Assembly: GCA_028288585.1 (NCBI GenBank)
Contig: JAQBNL010000046.1
Span: 20,530-84,529, forward strand
Length of the DNA stretch: 64,000 bases
Origin: Chitinophagaceae bacterium
Lineage (GTDB): Bacteria > Bacteroidota > Bacteroidia > Chitinophagales > Chitinophagaceae
Direction of reading: 5' to 3'
The notes under the pieces were generated by a model. The model saw nothing but the letters and a program-made list of their open reading frames with translations. It was not told the origin of the DNA and did not search any database. Both the position numbers and the translations under genes were made by a program. How positions within the stretch are numbered: the stretch's first letter is position 1; each line of letters opens with the position of its first letter. Shown here piece by piece: positions 54,403 to 63,626 of this stretch.

Positions 54403-57222
54403 TTACTTCTCAGGATTTAAAACTGCTTTGATATAATTATTCATATTGAAATATTTTTTTGCAGCTTGCTGCAGATCCTGAACGGTTAGTGCATCAACTT
54501 TTTTTGAATAATCGAGTAACCATATTGGATCGTCACGTTCAATCCATGCAAGGCTTAAACCGTCAAGCCAAAAATCATTTTGTTTTACTTTATCCTGGTA
54601 TTGTTTTTTTAATGTCTCTTTTACCTTATCAAGATAGCTCTGCTCAATTTCATTGGCCTGTGCATTTTTAATAAGGTCTAAGGCGGCCGTAGTTAGCTTA
54701 TCAACATTTTCCGGTCCGCATGGAAAACTTACGGTGATAGTGTAATGATTATAAGGTCGGTTAATAATGCTGCCCGACATTCCACCCCCATAAATTCCGC
54801 CCATATCCTCTCTGAGTTTTTCGATAAATTTTATGTTTAATGCATCAAGCAGCGTCTTTAATTTTAAATTTTCATCCTGGGTATAAGGCGCTTCCCCGGT
54901 AAAAATTAAATTTACCCTGCTTTGTTTTGCAGCCCCTTTATAAATAGTAGTTTGTACAATTCCTTTTATTGGCCTTAATCCTACATCAGTATATTTATTT
55001 TCTTTTTTTGATGAAGGCAGGCTGCCCAAATAGGTTTCCAGCAATGGTTTTATTTTGTTTACATCAATATTACCTACGAAGGTAAAATGCATTCCGTATG
55101 CGTTTCCGAATATTGATTTGTAAATATTAAGGGTTCTGTCAAGATTTATTTTATCATAATCTGAAACTTGTGCCAAACCGGGAGCCCACGGATTATTATT
55201 GTATTCTATTTTAGATAATGTATCCGAAAAATAACTGGCGGGATTTGCTTTCATGTTTTCAACAAATCCTTTTTGTGTACTGATGTATGATTGAAAAAGG
55301 CTTTGATCTTTTCTGGGTTGTGTAAAGTATAGATTTACAAGCTGCAAAAAAGTTTCGAAATCTTTTACACTGCTGCTGCCTTCTATTCCTTCATCATCCG
55401 CACTTACATAAGGTTGTACAGTAACTGTTTTGCCTGATAAAAACTTCCGGAGATCAGTAGGTGACATATCGCTTACGCCCATTGATCTTATAATGGATGC
55501 AGCATTTCCTGCGTTTTGTTTATCTGCAAGGCCATAATTATGTGTGCCTCCCCATCGCCAGGCATCCATTTGTATTTCATCATTTTTAAATTCAGTAGGC
55601 TTTAGAGTAACGGTAACTCCATTGCTTAATGTAAGATCTGTTGTGCCTAATACACTATTTGTTTTCTCGCCGGTTATTTTACCCGGTATTGGTTTTTTGA
55701 TCATTAATGTTGTAGCTACAGCTTTTTCCTGGTAAGGTTTTACAGGAAGATTGTGAGCATCTGCTACTAATTTTAATAGATCATTATCTGATGGCAGATC
55801 AGCTGTACTTTTTTCAGGTGCAAGAAGCAAAGCAAATTTCCCCTGCTTAGATTCTATTTTTTTAGATAGTGCATTTACTTCTGCTAATGTTATTGTTGGC
55901 AGTATTTGTTTAATAAAAGCATAGCGGTTGGTGATGCCTGTAATGGGTGTGCCCGAGAGATAATTATTAATATATCCCTGCACCAGTAATGCAGATTCAG
56001 TTTTGTCTTTATCAGCAAATGCTTTTTCTGTTTGGTTTAATAAGCTTGCTTTGGCCCTGTTCAGTTCTGACTGAAGGAAACCAAATTTCTTAACGCTTTC
56101 TGTAGTATTTATCAATGCATCAATTGCATTTTTTACCGGCTTATCTCCAATAGCTGCAAACGAAATAAATGCCCGGTATCCTCTTATAAAATTTCCGAAT
56201 GAAGTGCTGCCAAATAAAAAAGGCGGATCAGGTTGTTGTGTAAGGTCATTTAATCTTTGATTGATAAGAGAATTAAATATTCCTTCCACAATTGTTTCCC
56301 TGTATTTTGCCCAGGTATCAATGGGTTTTGCTTTTTCAACATAATTATATACCTGCAGTAGTTTCAGCGTTTGTTCTTTATCAGTAAGCACCATTCCTGT
56401 ATTGCGGTTTCTTTCTGCAATAGGTATTATAGAAGGCCTTTGTATTTCCTGCGCAGGATTTTTAAACTGGCTGAAATGTTTTATTATTTCCTGTTCTGCC
56501 AATGCAGGATCGATATCTCCTACCACCACTACCGCCATAAGATCCGGGCGGTACCATGTTTTATAAAAACGTATAAGAGATTCTGCTTTAAAATTTTGCA
56601 GGATACTGTCTTTTCCTATCGGTAGTCTTTCGGAATACCGGGAGCCATTAAATAGTTCAGGAAAATATTTTTTACCCATACGTTCACCGGCGCCTTTGCC
56701 CAGGCGTGATTCTTCCAGTACAACGCCCCGCTCTTTATTTATCTCGGCCGTATCCAGTAATGCATTTCCTGCCCAGTCAGCAAGTATAGTAAAGCCTTTA
56801 TCAATTTTATCAGGATCGTCAGAGGGAATGGGAAGTATATATACTGTTTCATCAAAACCTGTGTAGGCATTAAGATCAGCGCCGAACTTTACGCCGATTG
56901 ATTGCAGGTAACTTACGAGTTCATTTTTTTGAAAATGTGTTGAACCATTAAAGTTCATGTGTTCCATCATGTGTGCCAGCCCCTGCTGGTCGGGTTGTTC
57001 TAAAACGGAGCCGGCATTTACTACCAGCCGCAGTTGAACTTTTTTTTCAGGCTTTGTATTTTTTTTGATGTAATAAGTTAAGCCATTAGAAAGCTTACCA
57101 ATTTTTACGTCAGGATCAATAATTAATTTTCCATTAAGATCAAATTGTGAAAAAGAAAGCTGCGTGGTAAAGGTGAACAGCAATAGCCATAGGCTGTGCA
57201 GCAGTAGTTTTGTTTTATGCAT
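54403..57222 (-). CDS. Exported M16 family zinc metallopeptidase
   Basis: A 939-residue protein with signal peptide (to about residue 25). Two M16 repeats are visible. The N-terminal one has the inverted zinc motif HMMEH (H84, E87, H88 in GLAHMMEHMNFNGST) and a downstream glutamate (RGVVLEESRLGKG, about E165). The C-terminal half has the inactive M16-like fold with the usual R-Y-type loop (INRPYNHYTITVSF). The length fits periplasmic pitrilysin-like peptidases of Bacteroidota. It probably clears peptides in the periplasm. It is a single-gene unit with its terminator at 54329. Confidence 0.92.
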   Translation of the reverse strand: MHKTKLLLHSLWLLLFTFTTQLSFSQFDLNGKLIIDPDVKIGKLSNGLTYYIKKNTKPEKKVQLRLVVNAGSVLEQPDQQGLAHMMEHMNFNGSTHFQKNELVSYLQSIGVKFGADLNAYTGFDETVYILPIPSDDPDKIDKGFTILADWAGNALLDTAEINKERGVVLEESRLGKGAGERMGKKYFPELFNGSRYSERLPIGKDSILQNFKAESLIRFYKTWYRPDLMAVVVVGDIDPALAEQEIIKHFSQFKNPAQEIQRPSIIPIAERNRNTGMVLTDKEQTLKLLQVYNYVEKAKPIDTWAKYRETIVEGIFNSLINQRLNDLTQQPDPPFLFGSTSFGNFIRGYRAFISFAAIGDKPVKNAIDALINTTESVKKFGFLQSELNRAKASLLNQTEKAFADKDKTESALLVQGYINNYLSGTPITGITNRYAFIKQILPTITLAEVNALSKKIESKQGKFALLLAPEKSTADLPSDNDLLKLVADAHNLPVKPYQEKAVATTLMIKKPIPGKITGEKTNSVLGTTDLTLSNGVTVTLKPTEFKNDEIQMDAWRWGGTHNYGLADKQNAGNAASIIRSMGVSDMSPTDLRKFLSGKTVTVQPYVSADDEGIEGSSSVKDFETFLQLVNLYFTQPRKDQSLFQSYISTQKGFVENMKANPASYFSDTLSKIEYNNNPWAPGLAQVSDYDKINLDRTLNIYKSIFGNAYGMHFTFVGNIDVNKIKPLLETYLGSLPSSKKENKYTDVGLRPIKGIVQTTIYKGAAKQSRVNLIFTGEAPYTQDENLKLKTLLDALNIKFIEKLREDMGGIYGGGMSGSIINRPYNHYTITVSFPCGPENVDKLTTAALDLIKNAQANEIEQSYLDKVKETLKKQYQDKVKQNDFWLDGLSLAWIERDDPIWLLDYSKKVDALTVQDLQQAAKKYFNMNNYIKAVLNPEK

Positions 57223-57287
57223 GGTAAGGGTTTTGGTGTTTAAAATTCATGTAATATAGGATAATTACCTACTTAAAATTCAAAATA

Positions 57288-57312
57288 AAAACCCATTTTT
57301 TAAACGGGTTTT
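57288..57312 (-). terminator. Rho-independent terminator of the DUF4197 gene
   Basis: AAAACCC (57288-57294) and GGGTTTT (57306-57312) form a stem. On the minus strand it continues into a T-rich run (TTTTTATTTTG). Confidence 0.8.
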
Positions 57313-57347
57313 GCCTGTATTATTGCCGCGGAATAGCTGTTCAAATT

Positions 57348-58055
57348 TTATTTTGAGCCAAATACCTTCTTCAATAATTCTGTGGTTCTGGCTGCAGGAT
57401 TTTTACGTATCTCTTGTTCTTCAAGGCCGATCTGGTAAAATATTCCGCTTAAAGCTTTATCAGTTACATAAGCGCTGAGGTCAGGATTTACTTTATTAAA
57501 ACTTAGTTTATTATAAGTTGTAAAAATAGTATTCCAGTATTTTGTTGCATTTACTTTCTCCAGCGATGCTTCAATAACCGGGCGGAATGCATTGGTAAGT
57601 GCAATAGATGTTTTGCTTTTTAAATAATCGGTTGCTGCAAAATCGCTTCCTCTTAAAATGCCCACTGCATCCTGTATGGTCATTTGTTTTATTGCATTAA
57701 TAAAAATGGGAGCAGCGCTTTTTGCTGCATCCTCGGCGGCACGGTTCATAGAAAGGATCGCATTGTCCACCTGTTTGCCAAAACCAAGGGCACGTAATTT
57801 TTGCTCAGCTTTCTTTGCTTCTTCCGGCATTAAAATTTTAAGGGCAGCATTAGCAAAAAAACCATCTATGATTGAGAGCTTTTGTACACTGCGATCTGTA
57901 CCTATTTGTAATGCTTCCTTAAGCCCGTCAGCAATATTGCTGCTGTTTGTATCCGAATTTTTAGTGATGGAATTGAGGATGCTTTTTATACTTTGTGCAT
58001 TTGCACTGCCGAAAGAAATTGTAAAGAGAATTAATAAAGAAAAAAATGTTTTCAT
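57348..58055 (-). CDS. DUF4197 family exported protein
   Basis: A 235-residue protein with signal peptide (to about residue 21, GSANAQ). The remainder is helical and matches DUF4197: NIADGLKEALQIGTDRSVQKL, KILMPEEAKKAEQKLRALG, MNRAAEDAAKSAAPIF, DAVGILRGSDFAATDYLK. The family is periplasmic or lipid-linked and has no known biochemical role. The C-terminal KNPAARTTELLKKVFG is the usual ending. Single gene with a terminator at 57288. Confidence 0.9.
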   Translation of the reverse strand: MKTFFSLLILFTISFGSANAQSIKSILNSITKNSDTNSSNIADGLKEALQIGTDRSVQKLSIIDGFFANAALKILMPEEAKKAEQKLRALGFGKQVDNAILSMNRAAEDAAKSAAPIFINAIKQMTIQDAVGILRGSDFAATDYLKSKTSIALTNAFRPVIEASLEKVNATKYWNTIFTTYNKLSFNKVNPDLSAYVTDKALSGIFYQIGLEEQEIRKNPAARTTELLKKVFGSK

Positions 58056-58195
58056 GATTTGGCTTTTTCAAATGTATTGACTGTTGAATAACAAATAAGT
58101 TAAACAAGCTATAAGTTTATTTTTCCGGATGATTAATAACAATGCATTATGTATTAATGAACGCATTATTTTCAAACAAGGCTAAACTATCATTG

Positions 58196-59887
58196 CTACA
58201 CCTTTAAATATATTTTGATTCTACTTAACTCAGCCCTGTTGGAGTTGGCTGTACTTATATTTAATAACTGCCGGTAATAAAGTTTGGCCTTAGCGGTATC
58301 GCCGTATTTTTCTGCGGATAGACCTGCGCCATAAATTGCATTAAAACGGTTGGGATGAGTTTTCAGATTTGCCTCATACATCTCCCAAGCTTTTCCCGGA
58401 TTGTTCATTTGTAATAGCATGTCTGCTAATAATTCTCTTGCCGGAATTACTTCGCCGGGAGTAACCGGATGCTTTTCTGTTTTATCTTCCATATCTGCAG
58501 CAAGATTCATGAGCATTAATGCTTCACTATTTTTTCCTTCTTTAAATCGTATCCATGCCTCACCTGTTTTTATTTGTATCAGTACCTGGTTGGCTTTATA
58601 GGCATCCTTCTGTTTCACAAGCGTGTCATAAATATTGTTTAATTCTTCTAATTCATTTTTGGCTTGACCCATATTTCCAATATGCACAGAACCCATCAGC
58701 CGTGTAAAATTGATGATCGCCTTTTGCCATTGAAATTTTTGCCACGGAAAATTTGCATAATGATCCTTTAGATCTGCCGCGTCTTTCCACATTTTATTTT
58801 CCAGTACATATCGTGAAGGGATAGCAGCAAAGGCATAGGCAACTTTAAAGTTTAAAGGATCAACTGCAGTTATTGTTTTTAAATACTCCCATTGATTTTT
58901 TGCTAAATCATTTTCTCCCTTTTGCAGGTATGCATACACGAGGTAATCCATACCATGAAGCTCCTCATCCCAATGCCCTTTGATGCCTGCAGCTTTTGCA
59001 TAGCATTGCGCAGAAGAGACTGATGCAAGATTTGATTTTATAGCTTCATCCCAAAGGCCAAGCCTTGTAAAAATGTGTGAGGGCATATGCAATGCATGTG
59101 CTGATGAAGGCGCAACTGCAGCATATTTTCTTGCAGCCGGCAAAGCTAATGCTGCAAGCCCCGGGTAATCGTACGTGTGAATGATATAATGTATGATACC
59201 GGGATGATTGGGTTCATCCGGGTAAAGGGCTTCTAAAATAGCGCCTGCTTTTTTTTGTTTGATAAAAGTTTTATCAGCAGGATCAGCGGCTGCATCCAGT
59301 GATAATGCATAAAAAATTGACGCCTCTTTATCATTTGGATACGTGGTATATATATGCTCCATATTCTTTTCAAATCTTGTGCATCGTGTACGATGATCCA
59401 CTTTATTCCAGTCACTATAAAAGGATGAGATGGCATTTATATAATCAGCTTCTCTTTGTGTTTTTTGTGTTATTGACTTTGCTATTTCGATTGCCTTAGA
59501 TCCCTTCTTCAGTTCCTGCTCAGAAGGCGGGGTCCAAAGTGCATGGAAATTACTCATGGCAACACCCCAATAAGCCATGGCACATCCCGGCTCTTCGTCA
59601 ATAACCTTTGCAAAAACTTTTTCCGCTTCATCATATTCAAATGAATGCAACAATTTTATAGCAAGATTGAAATCGGCTTTTATTTTTTCGCTGCCTGAAA
59701 ATTCAAATGCAACTGTACCAAATTGTTTGTCATCTGGGCCGCAGGAGATCACTTGGCCTCTTTTGAGATCTATTTCTTTTATCAATGCATTTGAAGGGCC
59801 ATCATTTTTTTCTCTGCATGACAGGACTATCATTGATAACAATATAAAAATAACAGGTTGCAGGAAAGAGGGTTTTATTCTAAACAT
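58196..59887 (-). CDS. TPR-repeat lipoprotein
   Basis: A 563-residue lipoprotein: signal with lipobox LSC (cysteine about residue 24), then helical tetratricopeptide-like repeats. Examples are FDYNLAIKLLHSFEYDEAEKVFAK-type helices near residues 70-100, CAMAYWGVAMSNFHALW, and C-terminal ANLKTHPNRFNAIYGAGLSAEKYGDTAKAKLYYR. It has no catalytic motif and probably serves as a scaffold at the membrane. The family is widespread in bacteria but its role is unknown. Confidence 0.82.
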   Translation of the reverse strand: MFRIKPSFLQPVIFILLSMIVLSCREKNDGPSNALIKEIDLKRGQVISCGPDDKQFGTVAFEFSGSEKIKADFNLAIKLLHSFEYDEAEKVFAKVIDEEPGCAMAYWGVAMSNFHALWTPPSEQELKKGSKAIEIAKSITQKTQREADYINAISSFYSDWNKVDHRTRCTRFEKNMEHIYTTYPNDKEASIFYALSLDAAADPADKTFIKQKKAGAILEALYPDEPNHPGIIHYIIHTYDYPGLAALALPAARKYAAVAPSSAHALHMPSHIFTRLGLWDEAIKSNLASVSSAQCYAKAAGIKGHWDEELHGMDYLVYAYLQKGENDLAKNQWEYLKTITAVDPLNFKVAYAFAAIPSRYVLENKMWKDAADLKDHYANFPWQKFQWQKAIINFTRLMGSVHIGNMGQAKNELEELNNIYDTLVKQKDAYKANQVLIQIKTGEAWIRFKEGKNSEALMLMNLAADMEDKTEKHPVTPGEVIPARELLADMLLQMNNPGKAWEMYEANLKTHPNRFNAIYGAGLSAEKYGDTAKAKLYYRQLLNISTANSNRAELSRIKIYLKV

Positions 59888-60027
59888 TTAAAGGTTTGAG
59901 TTTGCATTGTGAACTCTAAACTAATTAATTGCACAATGACACCCAAATTGGTTGCATAATAAGATAGTGGTGCACATAACTCACAGAACGCTTTCAATAG
60001 CAACGATAAAAAATTTCACTATTTATT

Positions 60028-60324
60028 TTACCGGCGATATTGTTTGTCAATAAGAGATTCATATTCGGGATGCAGCTTTATGTACTTTGCAATGAACGGG
60101 CAATAGACCATCAGTTTCAGGTTTTGTTCTTTCACATATTCCAATGCAAACTTTGCCAATGTAGATGAGATGCCTTTACCTCTTCCAATTTCGGGAACAA
60201 AAGTGTGCATGAGTGCAATGTCATCTTTATAAAAACGGTAATCAACATATGCAAACTCTCCGTCTATTTGGGTTTCAAAACGACTTTGTTTTATGTTATT
60301 GGTGATTGGAGTTTGCAGTGGCAT
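60028..60324 (-). CDS. Small GNAT-type N-acetyltransferase
   Basis: A 98-residue protein of the short NATD1/YjdJ-like GNAT group. The acetyl-CoA pyrophosphate-binding loop is visible as VPEIGRGKGISSTLAKFALEY (about 49-69), and LKLMVYCPFIAKYI near residue 76 is the following strand with the characteristic C-P-F. The substrate is unknown. It lies 36 bases downstream of the DsbA-like gene on the same strand and may be in the same operon. Confidence 0.85.
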   Translation of the reverse strand: MPLQTPITNNIKQSRFETQIDGEFAYVDYRFYKDDIALMHTFVPEIGRGKGISSTLAKFALEYVKEQNLKLMVYCPFIAKYIKLHPEYESLIDKQYRR

Positions 60325-60360
60325 CTTAAGATCGTTTTGTCAATTCTATCATCCAGTTTT

Positions 60361-60891
60361 TTAGATAACGGTCAATTGGCTTTTCAAATATTGAATGAAT
60401 ACATCCTCTTCCCAATCACCATTATATTTTTTTCCGTTAATAAAAAATGAAGGTGTGCCATTTACACCACTTCTTACCCCGCTTTCAAAATCTATTTCAA
60501 CTTTTTCTGTTACTGTATTCTTCTGAATATCATTTTTAAATCGTTCTAAATCCAGGCCTATTGATCTGGCATAAAGAAATAAACTTTCAGAGTCCAATGC
60601 CTCCTGGTTCTCAAAAATAATATCATGCATCTCCCAAAATTTATGTTGCAAGCCTGCAGTTTCCGCTGCCACAGCAGCATTGAAGGCATCAGGATGGGCT
60701 TCTGCTAAGGGGAAGTTTCTAAAAACGAATTTCAGATCAGCGCCCAAACTGCGCTGCACATTTTTTATTATCGGGTAAGCATGACCACAATGAAGACATT
60801 GATAATCTCCATATTCTACCAATTCAAGTGGGGCTGTAGCTTTTCCCTGTATGTGATCTTTACTGTTTACAGGAGGCTTTAATTGTGACAT
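60361..60891 (-). CDS. DsbA-family thioredoxin-fold protein
   Basis: A 176-residue protein of the DsbA/Thioredoxin_4 family. The active-site motif is CLHC (C32, C35 in YGDYQCLHCGHAYP), and the cis-proline loop is NGTPSFFING (about 142-151). There is no signal peptide, so it acts in the cytoplasm as a thiol reductase or isomerase-like enzyme. Six bases separate it from the peroxiredoxin gene upstream, which fits a redox pair. Confidence 0.9.
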   Translation of the reverse strand: MSQLKPPVNSKDHIQGKATAPLELVEYGDYQCLHCGHAYPIIKNVQRSLGADLKFVFRNFPLAEAHPDAFNAAVAAETAGLQHKFWEMHDIIFENQEALDSESLFLYARSIGLDLERFKNDIQKNTVTEKVEIDFESGVRSGVNGTPSFFINGKKYNGDWEEDVFIQYLKSQLTVI

Positions 60892-60897
60892 GATGTA

Positions 60898-61362
60898 TTA
60901 TTTTGATTTATCTAAATCTTCCAGAGCATTTAATATTCCATCAGCTCCGGGGTTAACACCCATAGGCGATAAATAATTCCAGCGAATAATTCCCTTTTCA
61001 TCCAATACATACAATGCACGCTGGCTTTCTCCTTCTTTTTCATCATACACTTCATACAATTTAGATATTGCACCTTTAGGCTCAAAATCTGCAAGCAAGG
61101 GGAAATGAAACTTACGGTCATGGCTAAATGCTAAATGACACCATTTGCTGTCAACCGAGATACCTACTAACTGTGCATTATGCCTGGAAAAAATTTTCAT
61201 CGTTTCATTGTAAAGAGCCAATTCATCGCTGCACACCGGGCTCCAGTCTGCCGGATAAAATGCAAGGATCACTTTTTTACCTTGCAATTCACTGAGTTTT
61301 AATTTTTGATCAGGTGTGCAATTAAGTTCAAAATCCGGTGCTAAAGTTCCTGCTGCTAACAT
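60898..61362 (-). CDS. Peroxiredoxin (AhpC/TSA-type)
   Basis: A 154-residue redoxin-domain protein. The peroxidatic cysteine is C44 in FYPADWSPVCSDEL; the usual T-x-x-C is here S-P-V-C. No resolving cysteine follows in the C-terminal half; C15 is the only other cysteine, so it may be a 1-Cys enzyme reduced by a partner such as the adjacent DsbA-like protein. It reduces peroxides in the cytoplasm. Confidence 0.9.
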   Translation of the reverse strand: MLAAGTLAPDFELNCTPDQKLKLSELQGKKVILAFYPADWSPVCSDELALYNETMKIFSRHNAQLVGISVDSKWCHLAFSHDRKFHFPLLADFEPKGAISKLYEVYDEKEGESQRALYVLDEKGIIRWNYLSPMGVNPGADGILNALEDLDKSK

Positions 61363-61467
61363 AAATTTGTTTTTAAGGAGTCAATTTTTTACCTGAATCT
61401 TTTTTATTGTCTCGCAATTAATGACTTTAAAACGAATACCACAATTGGGCCAGTTTATTATTACCGG

Positions 61468-62022
61468 TTAAGATTGTTTGGTTAGTTGCACTTCACAGCT
61501 GATCCAAACATCTTCACTTACCAAAACGCCACCTGTTTCCAAAGCTGCATTCCAGTTCAATCCCCAGTCCTTGCGGTTTATTTTCCCGTTAATGTTGAAC
61601 ACTGCTTTGTGATTTCCCCAGGGATCTTTTACTACTCCGCCAAATTCAACATCTAATTTTACCTGCTTTTTAATTCCTTTAATGGTGAGGTCGCCATACA
61701 ATTCATAGCTGCCGTCATTGTCAACATTTTCATAAGTGTTGGCAATGAAATTTATTTCTTTAAAATTTTCTACATCAAAAAAATCAGCGCTCTTTAAGTG
61801 TGCATCTCTTTTTTCATCTCCGGTGTTGATAGATGCGGCATTTATCCAGCAATCAATTTCAGCGGTCATAAAATCTTCGCCGGTAGTATATATGCTTGCA
61901 TCAAATTCTTCAAAACTGCCCCTCACATTTGTGAACAACAGGTATTTTACTTTGAAACCGATCTCGCTGTGAGCAGGATCAAGACTCCATTTTGTTTTTG
62001 TGCTTACTTCTGTAGTTTCCAT
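61468..62022 (-). CDS. YceI family protein (cytoplasmic form)
   Basis: A 184-residue lipocalin-like protein. The pattern WSLDPAHSEIGFKVKYLLFTNVRG, then RDAHLKSADFFDVENF and GDLTIKGIKKQVKLDVEFGG, is diagnostic for YceI. There is no signal peptide. Family members bind isoprenoid or other hydrophobic ligands. A second YceI with a signal peptide is at 63012-63584. The gene lies 39 bases downstream of the pirin gene. Confidence 0.92.
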   Translation of the reverse strand: METTEVSTKTKWSLDPAHSEIGFKVKYLLFTNVRGSFEEFDASIYTTGEDFMTAEIDCWINAASINTGDEKRDAHLKSADFFDVENFKEINFIANTYENVDNDGSYELYGDLTIKGIKKQVKLDVEFGGVVKDPWGNHKAVFNINGKINRKDWGLNWNAALETGGVLVSEDVWISCEVQLTKQS

Positions 62023-62061
62023 TTTGTGTGTTTTTAAGTGTATTAAAATTTAGTTTACTTT

Positions 62062-62946
62062 TTAATTATTCCGGCTATAGTCTATCTCGCCGTACTTACC
62101 TGCATGAAAATCGCTGTATGCCTGTGCTATTTCAGCTTTACTATTCATCACAAAAGGCCCGCCAGATATGATCGGTTCGTTATATTTTTCACCGCCGAAA
62201 ATAATAATGTCAACAGCATCTTTTGCGTTGTTGTTTATTTCGATTGTTCCTTCGTCCCGGTCAAACTCAATAAATTCACCCTTGCTGAATTCAGTATCAT
62301 TTATCACTGCATTTTGTAACGGGAGAAAGGCGGCATACTCCAATCCTTTTTCTGCAGAGAGAGAAAATTGTTTTCCCGGTTCCAAATGAATGTGATATAA
62401 AAACTGCTTTGAATAATTTGGAATTTTGGAATACATGTTATCATATTCTCCCACAATTACTTTTATCCATCCTCTTTTATCGCTTAGCATTTGTTGTGGC
62501 ACTTCGCCTGCCTGTATGGGAAGATATTCCGGCGGTTCGGCTTTTTGTTTGGAAGGAAGATTGATCCAGAACTGAAAAGCATGTGTAAGCAGGTCGGTAG
62601 TTTTCGGGTCAACATTCAGTACTTCATCATGTATGATCCCGTTACCGGCTTTCATCCATTGTGCTCCGCCTGACCGTACCTTAGCCTGATGTCCTTTGCT
62701 GTCATGATGATCGGCTTCACCATTAAGAACATAAGTTAATGTGGCAATGCCCCTGTGAGGGTGTGCGCCACTTCCATTTACTTTTTTAATAGGTTCACCA
62801 GGCGAATGTTTTATGGGTAGAGCATGGTCAAGAAATACAAACGGACCTACTGCCTCTGCATACCTGTTGGGCAACATTCGGTTAATAATATATTCACCTA
62901 TGTCGGCTCTTTGCCCTTGTGTTGAGAAACTGATTTTCTTTTTCAT
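62062..62946 (-). CDS. Pirin family protein
   Basis: A 294-residue bicupin. The N-terminal cupin contains the metal-binding set HPHRGIATLTYVLNGEADHHDS, and the motif PFVFLDHALP precedes it; GNGIIHDEVL provides further residues. Pirins can act as quercetin dioxygenases or redox-dependent cofactors; the role here is not known. It lies between two YceI genes in a minus-strand run (63584 to 61468). Confidence 0.92.
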   Translation of the reverse strand: MKKKISFSTQGQRADIGEYIINRMLPNRYAEAVGPFVFLDHALPIKHSPGEPIKKVNGSGAHPHRGIATLTYVLNGEADHHDSKGHQAKVRSGGAQWMKAGNGIIHDEVLNVDPKTTDLLTHAFQFWINLPSKQKAEPPEYLPIQAGEVPQQMLSDKRGWIKVIVGEYDNMYSKIPNYSKQFLYHIHLEPGKQFSLSAEKGLEYAAFLPLQNAVINDTEFSKGEFIEFDRDEGTIEINNNAKDAVDIIIFGGEKYNEPIISGGPFVMNSKAEIAQAYSDFHAGKYGEIDYSRNN

Positions 62947-63011
62947 CTTTTCATTTTTTAATCGTTTTAATAGCCAGCTTGGTATTGAATACCCGCAAGC
63001 CGGTTGTTGAA

Positions 63012-63584
63012 TTATTTTGCCTGAATAAATTCAAGGTTTAAGCTGATCCTGACATCTTTGCCGACGCCTGTGCCGGTTGGATCAGATTTTACATGGTAAT
63101 CCAGGCGGTTGATTGTAGTAGTTGCAGAGAATCCCGCTCTGGTATTTCCTTGCTGATCTTTTGTAGTACCTCCAAATGTGACCTCAAATTTTACATCCCT
63201 GGTAACATCACGGATGGTTAGTTTTCCGCTAAGTTCATAGTTGTTCCCCTTGAGTTTTTTAAACGATATGCTTTCGAAAGTCATATTTGGATAAGTTTCT
63301 GCGTTAAAGAAATCATCCGACTTTAAGTGCATATCGCGTTGTTCTACGCCGGTAGAAATACTGTTAACATCTACGGTGAAGTTGATCTTTGCATCTGTTA
63401 AATCAGGCTTAGCTGTAACAACAGATCCATCGAATTTCTTAAATGAACCCTCTACAAACGAAATTCCCATGTGCTTTACCGAGAAGCTGACAAAACTGTG
63501 CATCGGATCTACTGTCCACCTGGTTTGTGCGAAAGATGCGACACCGATTGAAATTGCAACCACGAATAGAAATATCTTTTTCAT
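63012..63584 (-). CDS. YceI family protein (exported form)
   Basis: A 190-residue protein with signal peptide (MKKIFLFVVAISIGVASFAQ). The mature YceI domain reads RWTVDPMHSFVSFSVKHMGIS, then RDMHLKSDDFFNAETYPNMTF and GKLTIRDVTRDVKFEVTFGG. It is the periplasmic counterpart of the cytoplasmic YceI at 61468 and binds hydrophobic ligands by family analogy. It precedes pirin on the same strand. Confidence 0.93.
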   Translation of the reverse strand: MKKIFLFVVAISIGVASFAQTRWTVDPMHSFVSFSVKHMGISFVEGSFKKFDGSVVTAKPDLTDAKINFTVDVNSISTGVEQRDMHLKSDDFFNAETYPNMTFESISFKKLKGNNYELSGKLTIRDVTRDVKFEVTFGGTTKDQQGNTRAGFSATTTINRLDYHVKSDPTGTGVGKDVRISLNLEFIQAK

Positions 63585-63626
63585 ATTTTTTAAGATTAAT
63601 GAATTTACAAAGTATGGCTGCTTCGC